This document shows, piece after piece, positions 1 through 7,323 of a stretch of 27,960 nucleotides of DNA. Source of the DNA: Lachnospiraceae bacterium (GTDB taxonomy: Bacteria; Bacillota_A; Clostridia; Lachnospirales; Lachnospiraceae). The notes beneath the pieces are model-generated. The model worked only from the letters and a program-made list of their open reading frames with translations, was not told the origin of the DNA and ran no database searches. The translations under genes and the position numbers were made by a program. Location of the stretch: positions 1 through 27,960 of the forward strand of contig JAIKXO010000028.1 in assembly GCA_024684065.1 (NCBI GenBank). The letters run 5' to 3'. Every line of letters starts with the position of its first letter. Positions within the stretch are counted from its first letter, which is position 1.

Positions 1-8
1 ATTATATT

Positions 9-320
9 ATGAGTACAGTACAAATAATAGAAAGTCTATATGATAGCAGAAAACATATTCCAGATGGAAAATTGAAAGAAAAAGAAGATGTTGAAGTAAC
101 CTCTCCCGACTTCAACATCGCAATAATGCTCTATTCTGACCATAGTGATCTTATTGAGGTTGGTGTATTTGATAAAGAAACAGGGAAAGAATGGGCAAGA
201 CATGTATTTGCAGGACTCAATGTGTTTAGTGATTTCATGTGCAATGCTTTCACACCTCCTGCGAATTGTGAAAAGGTTGAAGAGCAGGCACCATACATTA
301 TTGAACATAAATACAAATAA
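9..320 (+). CDS. small hypothetical protein, possibly 5'-partial
   Basis: This 103-aa ORF begins with ATG at the very edge of the window. The same frame stays open to base 3, so the true start could lie outside. I do not recognise the family. The product is acidic and soluble, with no signal peptide or membrane segment. Its middle (roughly residues 35-70) alternates hydrophobic and charged residues, as in a small beta-rich domain. A wobble-paired hairpin with a T-rich tail follows directly. It lies on the side of the tRNA-Arg gene where an integrated element would sit, so it may be the last gene of a mobile island; that is inference from position only. Confidence 0.55.
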   Translation: MSTVQIIESLYDSRKHIPDGKLKEKEDVEVTSPDFNIAIMLYSDHSDLIEVGVFDKETGKEWARHVFAGLNVFSDFMCNAFTPPANCEKVEEQAPYIIEHKYK

Positions 321-322
321 TG

Positions 323-351
323 AAAGGCGCTCAGAGAGGGGTGCTTTTCTT
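323..351 (+). terminator. probable intrinsic terminator of the 103-aa ORF
   Basis: A ten-base arm at 323-332 (AAAGGCGCTC) pairs, with three G-U pairs, with 339-348 (GGGTGCTTTT) around a six-base loop, and ends in TTTTCTT. It starts two bases after the stop codon. The stem is only moderately stable. Confidence 0.5.
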
Positions 352-559
352 ATACTTGAAAGTTAATCTTCAAAAAACGATTAGCACATTGATTGATAGG
401 GACAGCATAAGACCGTCCAAGACGACCCAAGACTCAAATTAGCAAAAGCTATGATTTCGTTAGCAACCAGTGCTTTTGCAAAACATGGGCGAAACCATTA
501 GCAGATTTCAATTCATAGCAGGCGGTGTGATTGATTTCATTAGCAGATTAGCAGAAATA

Positions 560-601
560 GAAACCCCCGTAGAATCAAGAATGTTGATTTTACGGGGTTT
601 C
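560..601 (-). terminator. intrinsic terminator of tRNA-Arg
   Basis: A long inverted repeat pairs GAAACCCC-GTA-AATCAA at the left with TTGATTTTACGGGGTTTC at the right, with two single-base bulges and a five-base loop. Read on the minus strand it begins about five bases after the tRNA 3' end and leads into a T-rich tail. It would also stop plus-strand transcription. Confidence 0.75.
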
Positions 602-605
602 TTAG

Positions 606-679
606 CGTCCGCGAGAGGATTCGAACCTCCGACCTACCGCTTAGGAGGCGGTCGCTCTATCCAGCTGAGCTACGTGGAC
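606..679 (-). tRNA. tRNA-Arg (anticodon CCT)
   Basis: The minus strand folds as a 74-nt tRNA: acceptor GTCCACG/CGCGGAC, D stem GCTC/GAGC, anticodon stem ACCGC/GCGGT with loop CTCCTAA (anticodon CCT, reading AGG), and T arm GGAGG-TTCGAAT-CCTCT. The 3' CCA is not encoded; the gene continues GCTA. The acceptor stem has an A5-C68 mismatch and the T stem a G-U pair. Both are unusual and suggest that the two halves have different origins (see the fragment at 732-771). The nearest convincing promoter lies upstream of that fragment, so the intact tRNA would be cut from a transcript that also carries the half. Confidence 0.9.
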
Positions 680-720
680 ATGTTATGAAATTGTACTACT
701 GCATTAGCAAAAAGTCACGC

Positions 721-737
721 CCTAAGTTTTTCTTAGG
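721..737. repeat. CCTAAG/CTTAGG inverted repeat at the tRNA break point
   Basis: CCTAAG, five T residues, then CTTAGG forms a perfect six-base inverted repeat exactly where the tRNA 5' half stops matching. CTTAGG is the anticodon-loop region of the tRNA. Inverted core sites around a short spacer are the usual crossover layout of tyrosine recombinases. Integration here is inferred. Confidence 0.5.
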
Positions 738-771
738 AGGCGGTCGCTCTATCCTGCTGAGCTACGCAGAC
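732..771 (-). pseudogene. 5' half of a tRNA-Arg (CCT), truncated after the anticodon loop
   Basis: On the minus strand the first 40 nt of a tRNA-Arg are present: acceptor GTCTGCG, D arm, anticodon stem ACCGC and loop CTCCTAA plus G. The sequence then runs into unrelated bases. It differs from the intact neighbour at three positions: TG for CA in the acceptor strand, and A for T in the D loop. Its acceptor strand GTCTGCG pairs with the neighbour's 3' strand CGCGGAC without a mismatch (one G-U), better than the neighbour's own 5' strand does. The two anticodon-loop copies are 92 bp apart. The fragment is probably the original 5' half, separated from its 3' half by an insertion or recombination. 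Confidence 0.75.
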
Positions 772-831
772 ACGCTTTCGAAAAACAGATAAAAACCTTT
801 TTATTCTCTTTCGTTTTCCGATGCGAAATAT

Positions 832-860
832 AGTATACCCTTTTTCAGAATAAGATTCAA
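832..860 (-). promoter_or_regulatory. promoter of the tRNA-Arg region
   Basis: The minus strand reads TTGAAT, 17 bases, TATACT: a near-consensus housekeeping sigma promoter. It fires towards the tRNA half at 771 and then the intact tRNA at 679. It lies only 42-70 bp past the stop codon of the giant gene, for which I see no separate terminator. Confidence 0.7.
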
Positions 861-901
861 CTGTATTTTTTATAACAATCAACGAAACGAAACAAAACAA
901 T

Positions 902-3900
902 TCACGACATCATCCGGGTAACCATGGCTTCTATGGAAGGAACCGGGTTTTCTCCGTTTGCCGTTGCCGCCCGGTCGTTCATCTTCATGCCGAGGGCCTG
1001 CATGCCTTTTCTGTACATTTCAATATCCTCGGGAGGCGGATTCTCGATAAATACTTTATTATAGAGCAGGGTGGCATATTCAAAGCATATTTGACGGAAG
1101 CATTCTTTTACCGAAGAAAATCCCCTCTCCGCAAGAGCCACATCCCTGATCCTTATCCGATATTCGTTTTCATCCATGACAGTTCCTTTTGGCATCTTCT
1201 TAAGCTGTCCCTCTATCTTTTCGAGGCCCAGATATTTATCTACGGCAACATTTCTGTTTTCATTCTTTTGAATCCAGTCACAGATCTTTGTCCCGGTGCT
1301 GATAAACAAAGCCGTAACGCCTAAGAGCGCTCCGATGGGCGCAAGAAATCCTGTCATTGCTAATCCGCCGGCTACGCTTGTCAGAACGCCGTTTCCCAGT
1401 TTAACTGCCGACCCTAATTCCTTCCTGTCGATCTCGTCTGTCTGAATCGACAGATAGTTACGGAATGCTTTCTGCTCCTCCTGCTGTTTATGAGTAAGGC
1501 GTTTTGTCGCCAGGGCTGTTTTATCGGCTTCTGCGGAGACCTTTTTATCAGTCTTTTCATCTGCCCGCTCTGTGGTTTTTTCCGCTTTTGCCTCAACGGT
1601 AATACCGGAGCCGCTTGCATCCGGCTTTGCAGCAGTCTTTTTGTTTTTCTCCTCCTGTTCTGCGGAAGAGCTGTCGGGCCTGATTTCATCTGATTTTTCA
1701 GCTTTTGTTTCAACGGTGCCCTCGGAGCCGCTTTCTCCGGGATTTTCATCTTCCTTTTCAGCTTTTGCTTCGGCGGGGCTCCCGGGACCGTCTTTGCCGG
1801 TTTTTTTCTCAGCTTTTTCGGCTTTAGCTGTTGCGGCATTTCTCCCATCCAGCATTTCAAGGGCAGCTTTTACGTCTTTTTTTGAGCTTTCCTCCCGGCC
1901 CAGTTCTACCGCCGCAGAAGTCGCTATGGCAGCTCCGGCGATCACGGCTAATGAGCCTCCGGTTATCGTAGCCCATGCCCCCGTGGTTGGGTTGGTTATC
2001 AGGGATTTTGATGAATCCTTAAGCCAGGTTACCGCGGAAGAGCCGACAGAGGTTGCTGTACTCATATTATTAGCGGCTATTATACTTCCCGTGGCGGAAA
2101 AGCCTCCCCCGATATCCTTGACATAACTGCCAAAAAGAGAGGTGGCTCTGGCCAAAATATCAGGACCTGTAAGCCCCTTAGCGTTTGCAAGGGAAATCGT
2201 GGAAACAATATCACTTGTCAATCCTACAAGAGAAATCCCTCCCGTTAATATACCGGCTGTCTCGACATATGTTTCGGTACCGGCAAAGCCGACGAAGCCT
2301 CCTCCTGTTCCTATTGCCTTTAGCGTGCCTCCGACGGCCATATTTGCAATATACTCCTTGGTGTCCGAGGTAATGGAATTTGTTACTTCAAGGGCGCTTC
2401 TCCCCTTTTTTACGTGATGATCAAGATCAAGCTCAGAGGATTCATTGTCTTTTTCTTTCAGCTCCTTTCTCCATGCCGCATTCAGTTTTGATAGTTCAAG
2501 GAATTCGTCAGATATCCTTTTTCTGAGATCAGGATCCTCTACCATGCCTACCGGCATATCCTCATGAAGGCCGGCACTTTGGTACAGCATCCTTATCAGC
2601 ATAACTTTCTGTTCTATGGCAGACAGGTTTAGCTCAACTCCACGGTCCATAAGGATTCTGCGCTGATTTACACCGGGCATGCAATCGTCCAGTGAGATCA
2701 CGGATGGATTTTCTTCATGCTGAGGAATGTAGACTGATTCTATAATAGTTCCGCCTGTTTGTTTTTTTTGTGAAGACTGTTCGGGAGCATTCCCGGAATT
2801 CTGTTCGGAAGCCTGATCAACCGACTGGCTTATTGTTCTCGAAACGGTAACTCCCCTTGTATGGGAAGGCAGGAAATGGTTCATACGCTCTATTGACAGA
2901 CCGTTAACCATGGACCGGTTTACGCTGAATAGGGAAGTTCCCTGATCATACTGAAGCCCCGGGAATGTATCTGTCAGGTTTTCAGGCAGCTGTTCCCTTT
3001 CGGAGATCCAGTCTAATTCCATGGTCATATCCTTTGCCAGAAAAGTATTGATTTTTCTTTCCTCAATGACTGCAGGGATATCAGCATTAGATGAATTATA
3101 TACTTTAAATACCGGCTCCTTTTTAGTTTCATCTATTCCGGTAATAGTGACATAATGCCCGTTTCTTAACCAGCCTACAACATGGTCCGAGGCGAGAAGC
3201 TCCTTGACCTTATCTATAAACTGCTGTTTCATTTCTTCGAACTTTGCCTGATCTAAGGGAAAAGAGAAGGATATGTTGTGAAGCATCACATTATCCATTC
3301 CCTGGGCATGCAGCTTATCCAGGATAAAATCACCCATTTCGAAGATGTTTCCGACCTCTGCTTTATTTTCGCCTGCATATTTATCCAGGTCTCTGATGGT
3401 TTCATCATATGAATCCTGGGACATGAGAGACTTTAACGAATCAAATGTCCTGACAGCCGGCCTGTAAGCTCTCATATCATCCTGTCCGCAGAATTCAGTT
3501 ATGGTTCCGTCCCCGCTTCCTTCGGCTTTTTTTCTTTTTGCTATGAATTGATTGACCATGGCGGTTCCTGCACAGCAATAACAGTTATTATCCTTCTGCG
3601 GCTTATATATTTGATTCATTCCAGAGATAGTTTCGGCATCTATCCTGGATTGTGCCATAACTTCGGGCGGAGCCTGTACGAGCGGCTTTGCGGGCATAAC
3701 TACATCTACCGGCAGGTCCACGGGATCCATCGTACTTACTGTAGCCACACTTTCCGTAATAACGGGCTGTACAGATTTAACTTCCTGCTTTGCGATATCC
3801 TGGGATTCTTCAGCGTCAGCGGGGGGTTCTGCAGTTGTTTCTTTTTTAACGATCTGTTCTGTATCATCCTGAGGTTCTGTATCGTCATCGGTGGCTCCTG

Positions 3901-6253
3901 TTGAAGCTTCTTTACTGACGGGCTGTACAGATTTAACTTCCTGCTTTGCGGAAGCATCTTTACTGACTTCCTGAGCCTGGGTAACGGTTTGGGGAGCCGT
4001 CGCCAGTTTTTTAATAGCATCTTCACGGGCATCGTATTCCATAAGCCAGGAAGAGATCTGCGACGAGGAGCGTACCGCACGGGATATCTTTGCCCAATCG
4101 GTAACTTTTCGGATCTTTTCCAGATCCGGCTGATAATTCTTTCTGACAGACAGAAAGTCTATCCCCGTTGCATCATCCTGCCTGTCATTTTCAAGGAGAT
4201 AATATGCTATGAGCAGCTGATCGGGGGAATTTTTCAGCATATTAAAGACAAAGGGCACATGGCTTTTCCATTCTGATCTGAGCGGAATGGAGGCAGGCAT
4301 CATCTGAGCTGCGGAAACAGGCGCTGCGAGAGCCGTACCCGGGATAAATCCCACAGTCGGATTATAGATCTTTAAATTTTTTATATAGGCGCCCCGTTTG
4401 GATTCCGTTAAGGAGCGTTCCATTAAATAGGTTCCTGCTGTGTGAACCAGCTCTTTTTGCTCATCGGTAAGCTTACTCACCGAAACGGCAGCAGCTCCGG
4501 CAGCCTTAGTTTCAGTGTCAGCAGTTCCGGCAGTTTTAGTCTCAGCAGCGGTATCGGAAACAGTCTTAGCTTCAGCATCATCGGCGTCAGCAGCTTTAGC
4601 CCCGGCATCAGTGTCGGCAGCCTTGTCTTTTCTGACCTTTGCATCAGTGCCGGCAGTCCCTGCTTTTTTTTCTTTAGCTTCAGCGGAGCCTGCTTCCGGG
4701 GTTATTTTCTGAAGGAATTTTTTGACAGAGCCAGGCAGATCCTTATCCGTTCCGTTTTTATCACGAAATCGGGCAAGACATTCCTCCGGCCTGAAGGTCT
4801 CCAAAAACTGACGCATGTATTGCTCTTTGGAAACAACGGTATATTCGTCGCTTAAAAATACTTCGAGGTCTGAATATGCTTCCGCGGCCCTCTTTAATTC
4901 ACCCAGATAATATTTTTTGTCCTTTGGCTTCTGTTCTTCCTTTTTCTGTGGCGAAGAAGCTGTAAGAGCCCGTTCTTTCTTAACTTCCGAAAGATGCAGG
5001 GCTTCTTTTTCCTTTGCGGTCGTTTGTTCGGTAAATCCGGCTTCCCTGAGCCTTATCAGGTTCTCATAGAATCCTGCAAGCTCTTCATTTCGGAATTTCT
5101 GTCCGGGAGCGGGCTTAACGTCCTTCAGACCGGACTGCTTCGGGAGCCTGAAGAGATCCGCGTACCGGCTCCTTAATTCCTTCGTGGAAAGAGTTTTCAT
5201 CTCTTCCATGGAAAGATACGCATAGTATTTATTCTGCATGAGCTCTTCGATACATGTAAAATGCGTCTCTATATCTTTAAGAGTGCGTAACCGTGCCTCT
5301 GCTTTGTCAAGTTCTTCCGTATCCTCCTGTTTGTTTTTACTCTTCCTTATCCGGAGTTCTTCCTCGAAGTCGGGGATATGACTGATTATCTTCTTAATCT
5401 CCGTATAATTATTGAGCAGCGCGTCAAAAGGGGTTTCGCCCTTTTTGGAAAATTGCAGGAAATTGAGGTTCTGATAAGATATTATCTGACGGTAGATCTG
5501 TTCCCGAACCTGTTTTTTCACCGTTTTTTTGATCACCGATTCCTGTTCTTCGGATAAGGCTGTCGGGGCCGAAGAGGTCTGTTTTGCCGAAACTATGGCC
5601 TCTTGTGCTTTCGCCGCTGTTTCTACCTGTGTCATTGACGACTGCCCGTCGGCACTCTCTTTTTTTCCGAAGGTGATTTCAGCTTCACCGGGTTTTTCTG
5701 ATACTTCAGCCTTTACCGGAACAGAATCTTTATTCAGTTTGGCGGGTTTGCCGGTTTCGTCAGGCTTATCGGCCCGGGAGGTTTTTTTTGCCTCATCGGG
5801 TTTTTCCGAAGGATCGGCAGCGTCTTTCTTACCGGCAAGGATTTTCCGTGCCGCTTCAGGCTCAGCCTGCAACTGCTTTGCTTCAAGCATTCTCTGCTGT
5901 TTTAAAGTGTCAAGCTTTATCTGCTGCTTTCTCTGCTGCTGGGTCAATGATAAAAGCTTTTTACGTTTGACCGAATTGGAAGTAAAGTTCATTCCTACTT
6001 CTTTATGAACGGAGGCGATATCGTCGACAGTAAGCTTAAGGGGCATCACGGCCGGGACTTCTTTCATCAGTTTTGATTCTGTCATCTCCGTATGGGCGGT
6101 CTGACCCTGCAGCTGCGTATGATCCGCAAAAAGGCTTTCGGTCTTTTCCTGCCTGACTAAGACAAAATCTTCTTCCGATAAGGCAGATATCTCAGCCGAT
6201 CTGTTTTTTACGATCGTTCCATCCGGATTAACTTTATTTTTATCTTCAGGCAT
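902..6253 (-). CDS. giant multidomain protein with a papain/C39-like cysteine-protease domain
   Basis: This 1783-aa product has no recognisable full-length family. The start is supported by AGAGGA seven bases before ATG. There is no signal peptide. Layout: a short acidic N-terminus; a Gln/Lys-rich helical stretch (about 95-135); a disordered Lys/Glu/Pro linker to about 240; helical domains (240-520); an Ala/Thr/Asp repeat linker (about 522-590); a further helical domain (605-760); an acidic linker with two copies of AKQEVKSVQPV; then a papain-like domain (about 870-1090). In that domain C891 sits in the context NNCYCCAGTAMV, H1033 in NGHYVTI and N1053 in VYNSSN, a plausible Cys-His-Asn triad. 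Glycine-rich hydrophobic segments follow (about 1305-1356, 1422-1446, 1617-1655), separated by another charged linker (1450-1600). The pattern suits a self-processing, membrane-inserting effector or surface protein. Function is inferred. It lies downstream of a GNAT gene and a chaperone-like gene on the same strand. Confidence 0.85.
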   Translation of the reverse strand: MPEDKNKVNPDGTIVKNRSAEISALSEEDFVLVRQEKTESLFADHTQLQGQTAHTEMTESKLMKEVPAVMPLKLTVDDIASVHKEVGMNFTSNSVKRKKLLSLTQQQRKQQIKLDTLKQQRMLEAKQLQAEPEAARKILAGKKDAADPSEKPDEAKKTSRADKPDETGKPAKLNKDSVPVKAEVSEKPGEAEITFGKKESADGQSSMTQVETAAKAQEAIVSAKQTSSAPTALSEEQESVIKKTVKKQVREQIYRQIISYQNLNFLQFSKKGETPFDALLNNYTEIKKIISHIPDFEEELRIRKSKNKQEDTEELDKAEARLRTLKDIETHFTCIEELMQNKYYAYLSMEEMKTLSTKELRSRYADLFRLPKQSGLKDVKPAPGQKFRNEELAGFYENLIRLREAGFTEQTTAKEKEALHLSEVKKERALTASSPQKKEEQKPKDKKYYLGELKRAAEAYSDLEVFLSDEYTVVSKEQYMRQFLETFRPEECLARFRDKNGTDKDLPGSVKKFLQKITPEAGSAEAKEKKAGTAGTDAKVRKDKAADTDAGAKAADADDAEAKTVSDTAAETKTAGTADTETKAAGAAAVSVSKLTDEQKELVHTAGTYLMERSLTESKRGAYIKNLKIYNPTVGFIPGTALAAPVSAAQMMPASIPLRSEWKSHVPFVFNMLKNSPDQLLIAYYLLENDRQDDATGIDFLSVRKNYQPDLEKIRKVTDWAKISRAVRSSSQISSWLMEYDAREDAIKKLATAPQTVTQAQEVSKDASAKQEVKSVQPVSKEASTGATDDDTEPQDDTEQIVKKETTAEPPADAEESQDIAKQEVKSVQPVITESVATVSTMDPVDLPVDVVMPAKPLVQAPPEVMAQSRIDAETISGMNQIYKPQKDNNCYCCAGTAMVNQFIAKRKKAEGSGDGTITEFCGQDDMRAYRPAVRTFDSLKSLMSQDSYDETIRDLDKYAGENKAEVGNIFEMGDFILDKLHAQGMDNVMLHNISFSFPLDQAKFEEMKQQFIDKVKELLASDHVVGWLRNGHYVTITGIDETKKEPVFKVYNSSNADIPAVIEERKINTFLAKDMTMELDWISEREQLPENLTDTFPGLQYDQGTSLFSVNRSMVNGLSIERMNHFLPSHTRGVTVSRTISQSVDQASEQNSGNAPEQSSQKKQTGGTIIESVYIPQHEENPSVISLDDCMPGVNQRRILMDRGVELNLSAIEQKVMLIRMLYQSAGLHEDMPVGMVEDPDLRKRISDEFLELSKLNAAWRKELKEKDNESSELDLDHHVKKGRSALEVTNSITSDTKEYIANMAVGGTLKAIGTGGGFVGFAGTETYVETAGILTGGISLVGLTSDIVSTISLANAKGLTGPDILARATSLFGSYVKDIGGGFSATGSIIAANNMSTATSVGSSAVTWLKDSSKSLITNPTTGAWATITGGSLAVIAGAAIATSAAVELGREESSKKDVKAALEMLDGRNAATAKAEKAEKKTGKDGPGSPAEAKAEKEDENPGESGSEGTVETKAEKSDEIRPDSSSAEQEEKNKKTAAKPDASGSGITVEAKAEKTTERADEKTDKKVSAEADKTALATKRLTHKQQEEQKAFRNYLSIQTDEIDRKELGSAVKLGNGVLTSVAGGLAMTGFLAPIGALLGVTALFISTGTKICDWIQKNENRNVAVDKYLGLEKIEGQLKKMPKGTVMDENEYRIRIRDVALAERGFSSVKECFRQICFEYATLLYNKVFIENPPPEDIEMYRKGMQALGMKMNDRAATANGENPVPSIEAMVTRMMS
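3762..3950. repeat. 33-bp exact direct repeat inside the giant gene
   Basis: Bases 3762-3794 and 3918-3950 are identical over 33 bp and encode the repeated peptide AKQEVKSVQPV in the acidic linker just before the protease domain. DNA-level identity rather than only protein-level similarity points to a recent duplication in a flexible, length-variable linker. Confidence 0.7.
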
Positions 6254-6364
6254 ATTCTTTTCCTCTGATCGATATTTTCTGACGGTCTGTATTTCCGTCA
6301 GATACGTCCAGTCTCCGTCGGTAAAACACTGTAAACCGCAGAATATATTTCATGCGATAATGTG

Positions 6365-6443
6365 ATGTTATCAGGATCATAAAACCTTTCACCCACTGGC
6401 AGGTAAGCCTGCCGTGGGTTCAGGCTTTTTACCCTGATATCAT
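6365..6443 (-). repeat. dispersed palindromic element, short form (terminal stem plus hairpin 1)
   Basis: On the minus strand the element opens with ATGATATCAGG and closes with CCTGATAACAT. Inside it folds as AAAA/TTTT, CC/GG, ACCCAC/GTGGGT and GGCAGG-CTTA-CCTGCC. It matches the first third of the longer element at 16707. Relative to that copy, GGCAAG/CTTGCC has become GGCAGG/CCTGCC, a change on both arms that keeps the pairing. It lies in the 228-bp gap between the GNAT gene and the giant gene. No terminator T-run follows on either strand. Confidence 0.75.
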
Positions 6444-6481
6444 AATATATACTGACATGTTTAGCTTACGGCTTTACTCTG

Positions 6482-7312
6482 TCAGGACAAAAGCCTGACT
6501 CCGTATACATATCGCCCCGCGCTGTGCAGGATTGTCTTCCTTCCCATCAGTCTGATCATACTCATGATTATCTTTTCATTTTTAAATATCATCCTGAAAA
6601 CTATATCCTTATCGTCCCCGAACTCAGATATGGCTTTGTCTGAAAGAGCCCTTATATGATACAGAAAATCAACAGGGCTTCGTGACCTGGAATCTAACAT
6701 CAGGATATTCACGTTTCCCTGTTCTTTTCCGTTTACCTTATACGGGTCATGCTCCGCAAGCAGACAGCTCTTATATACTCCGTTTTCGATACACGCCGTG
6801 CTCCAGGCGGGATCATAATATTTTATATCGAACTGTCTGTTAAGAACCTGCCTGTCTTCGTGGGAAAGGGATGAGACCCGGGGCACGGGACGGCATTTTT
6901 TTCTGCTGACCAGCCTTTTATAAAGCGGAGAGCGTAAATACTCTCCAAGCGTAAAATAATACTGGGTCCTGTCCTCAAAAAGCTCAAAACCGCAGGCTCC
7001 CGAAAATACCGCGGATGTCGTGTCTCTAAGGAATTCCCCGGTTAAAGCTTCATATCCGTTTCGTTTTGCGATATCAGCTAAAGTATCCACGAGCGCTCTT
7101 GCATATCCCTGTCTTCTGAAGGAGGGAAGGATGTATAACGACAGGATATCGATGAACCCGTCATAGATCCACGCCGAAAGCGCTCCCGCTATTTCTCCTT
7201 CATCATTAAGGATGCCCAGACGGATAAGCTTGTCGGAAGCTATTAACGCGCTTACAGGGAATAAAGGAAGGAAGTTTCTTTCATTTTCTTTGGTGATCCT
7301 CGTCAGCTGCAT
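6482..7312 (-). CDS. GNAT-family N-acetyltransferase with extra C-terminal domain
   Basis: This 276-aa protein carries an N-terminal GNAT domain (about residues 1-125) with the acetyl-CoA-binding motif A, LYILPSFRRQGYARAL at 59-74. R67, Q68, G69 and A71 occupy the Q/R-x-x-G-x-G/A pyrophosphate loop. The remaining 150 residues are unusually long for a single GNAT. They end in a strand-rich segment that may be a degenerate second GNAT fold; I cannot assign it. A good ribosome site, AAGGAG, lies six bases before ATG. The gene starts 11 bp after the 174-aa gene and so is probably co-transcribed with it. The substrate is unknown. Placement beside the giant protein suggests a partner or toxin/effector modification, but unrelated acetylation is equally possible. 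Confidence 0.85.
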   Translation of the reverse strand: MQLTRITKENERNFLPLFPVSALIASDKLIRLGILNDEGEIAGALSAWIYDGFIDILSLYILPSFRRQGYARALVDTLADIAKRNGYEALTGEFLRDTTSAVFSGACGFELFEDRTQYYFTLGEYLRSPLYKRLVSRKKCRPVPRVSSLSHEDRQVLNRQFDIKYYDPAWSTACIENGVYKSCLLAEHDPYKVNGKEQGNVNILMLDSRSRSPVDFLYHIRALSDKAISEFGDDKDIVFRMIFKNEKIIMSMIRLMGRKTILHSAGRYVYGVRLLS

Positions 7313-7323
7313 AGAAAACTCCT

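Larger units (their letters stand above)
381..709 (+). repeat. cluster of TTAGCA direct repeats
   Basis: TTAGCA occurs seven times in the same orientation, at 381, 439, 460, 498, 540, 548 and 704. Most copies are preceded by A and several are followed by GA. The stretch 352-559 holds no credible gene. Multiple short direct repeats beside a tRNA gene are typical of arm-type binding sites for a tyrosine recombinase, but no integrase gene is visible here, so that role is inferred. Confidence 0.45.

Noticed and set aside
470..688. 72-aa plus-strand ORF
   Set aside because: It runs antisense through the tRNA-Arg gene and its terminator. Its C-terminal part is the typical false peptide read from a tRNA complement.
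1572..2126. 184-aa plus-strand ORF opposite the giant gene
   Set aside because: Its Ser/Ala/Phe-rich content is the complement of Lys/Glu/Ala repeats. It has no ribosome site, and similar shadows occur at 4442-4855 and 5529-6008.
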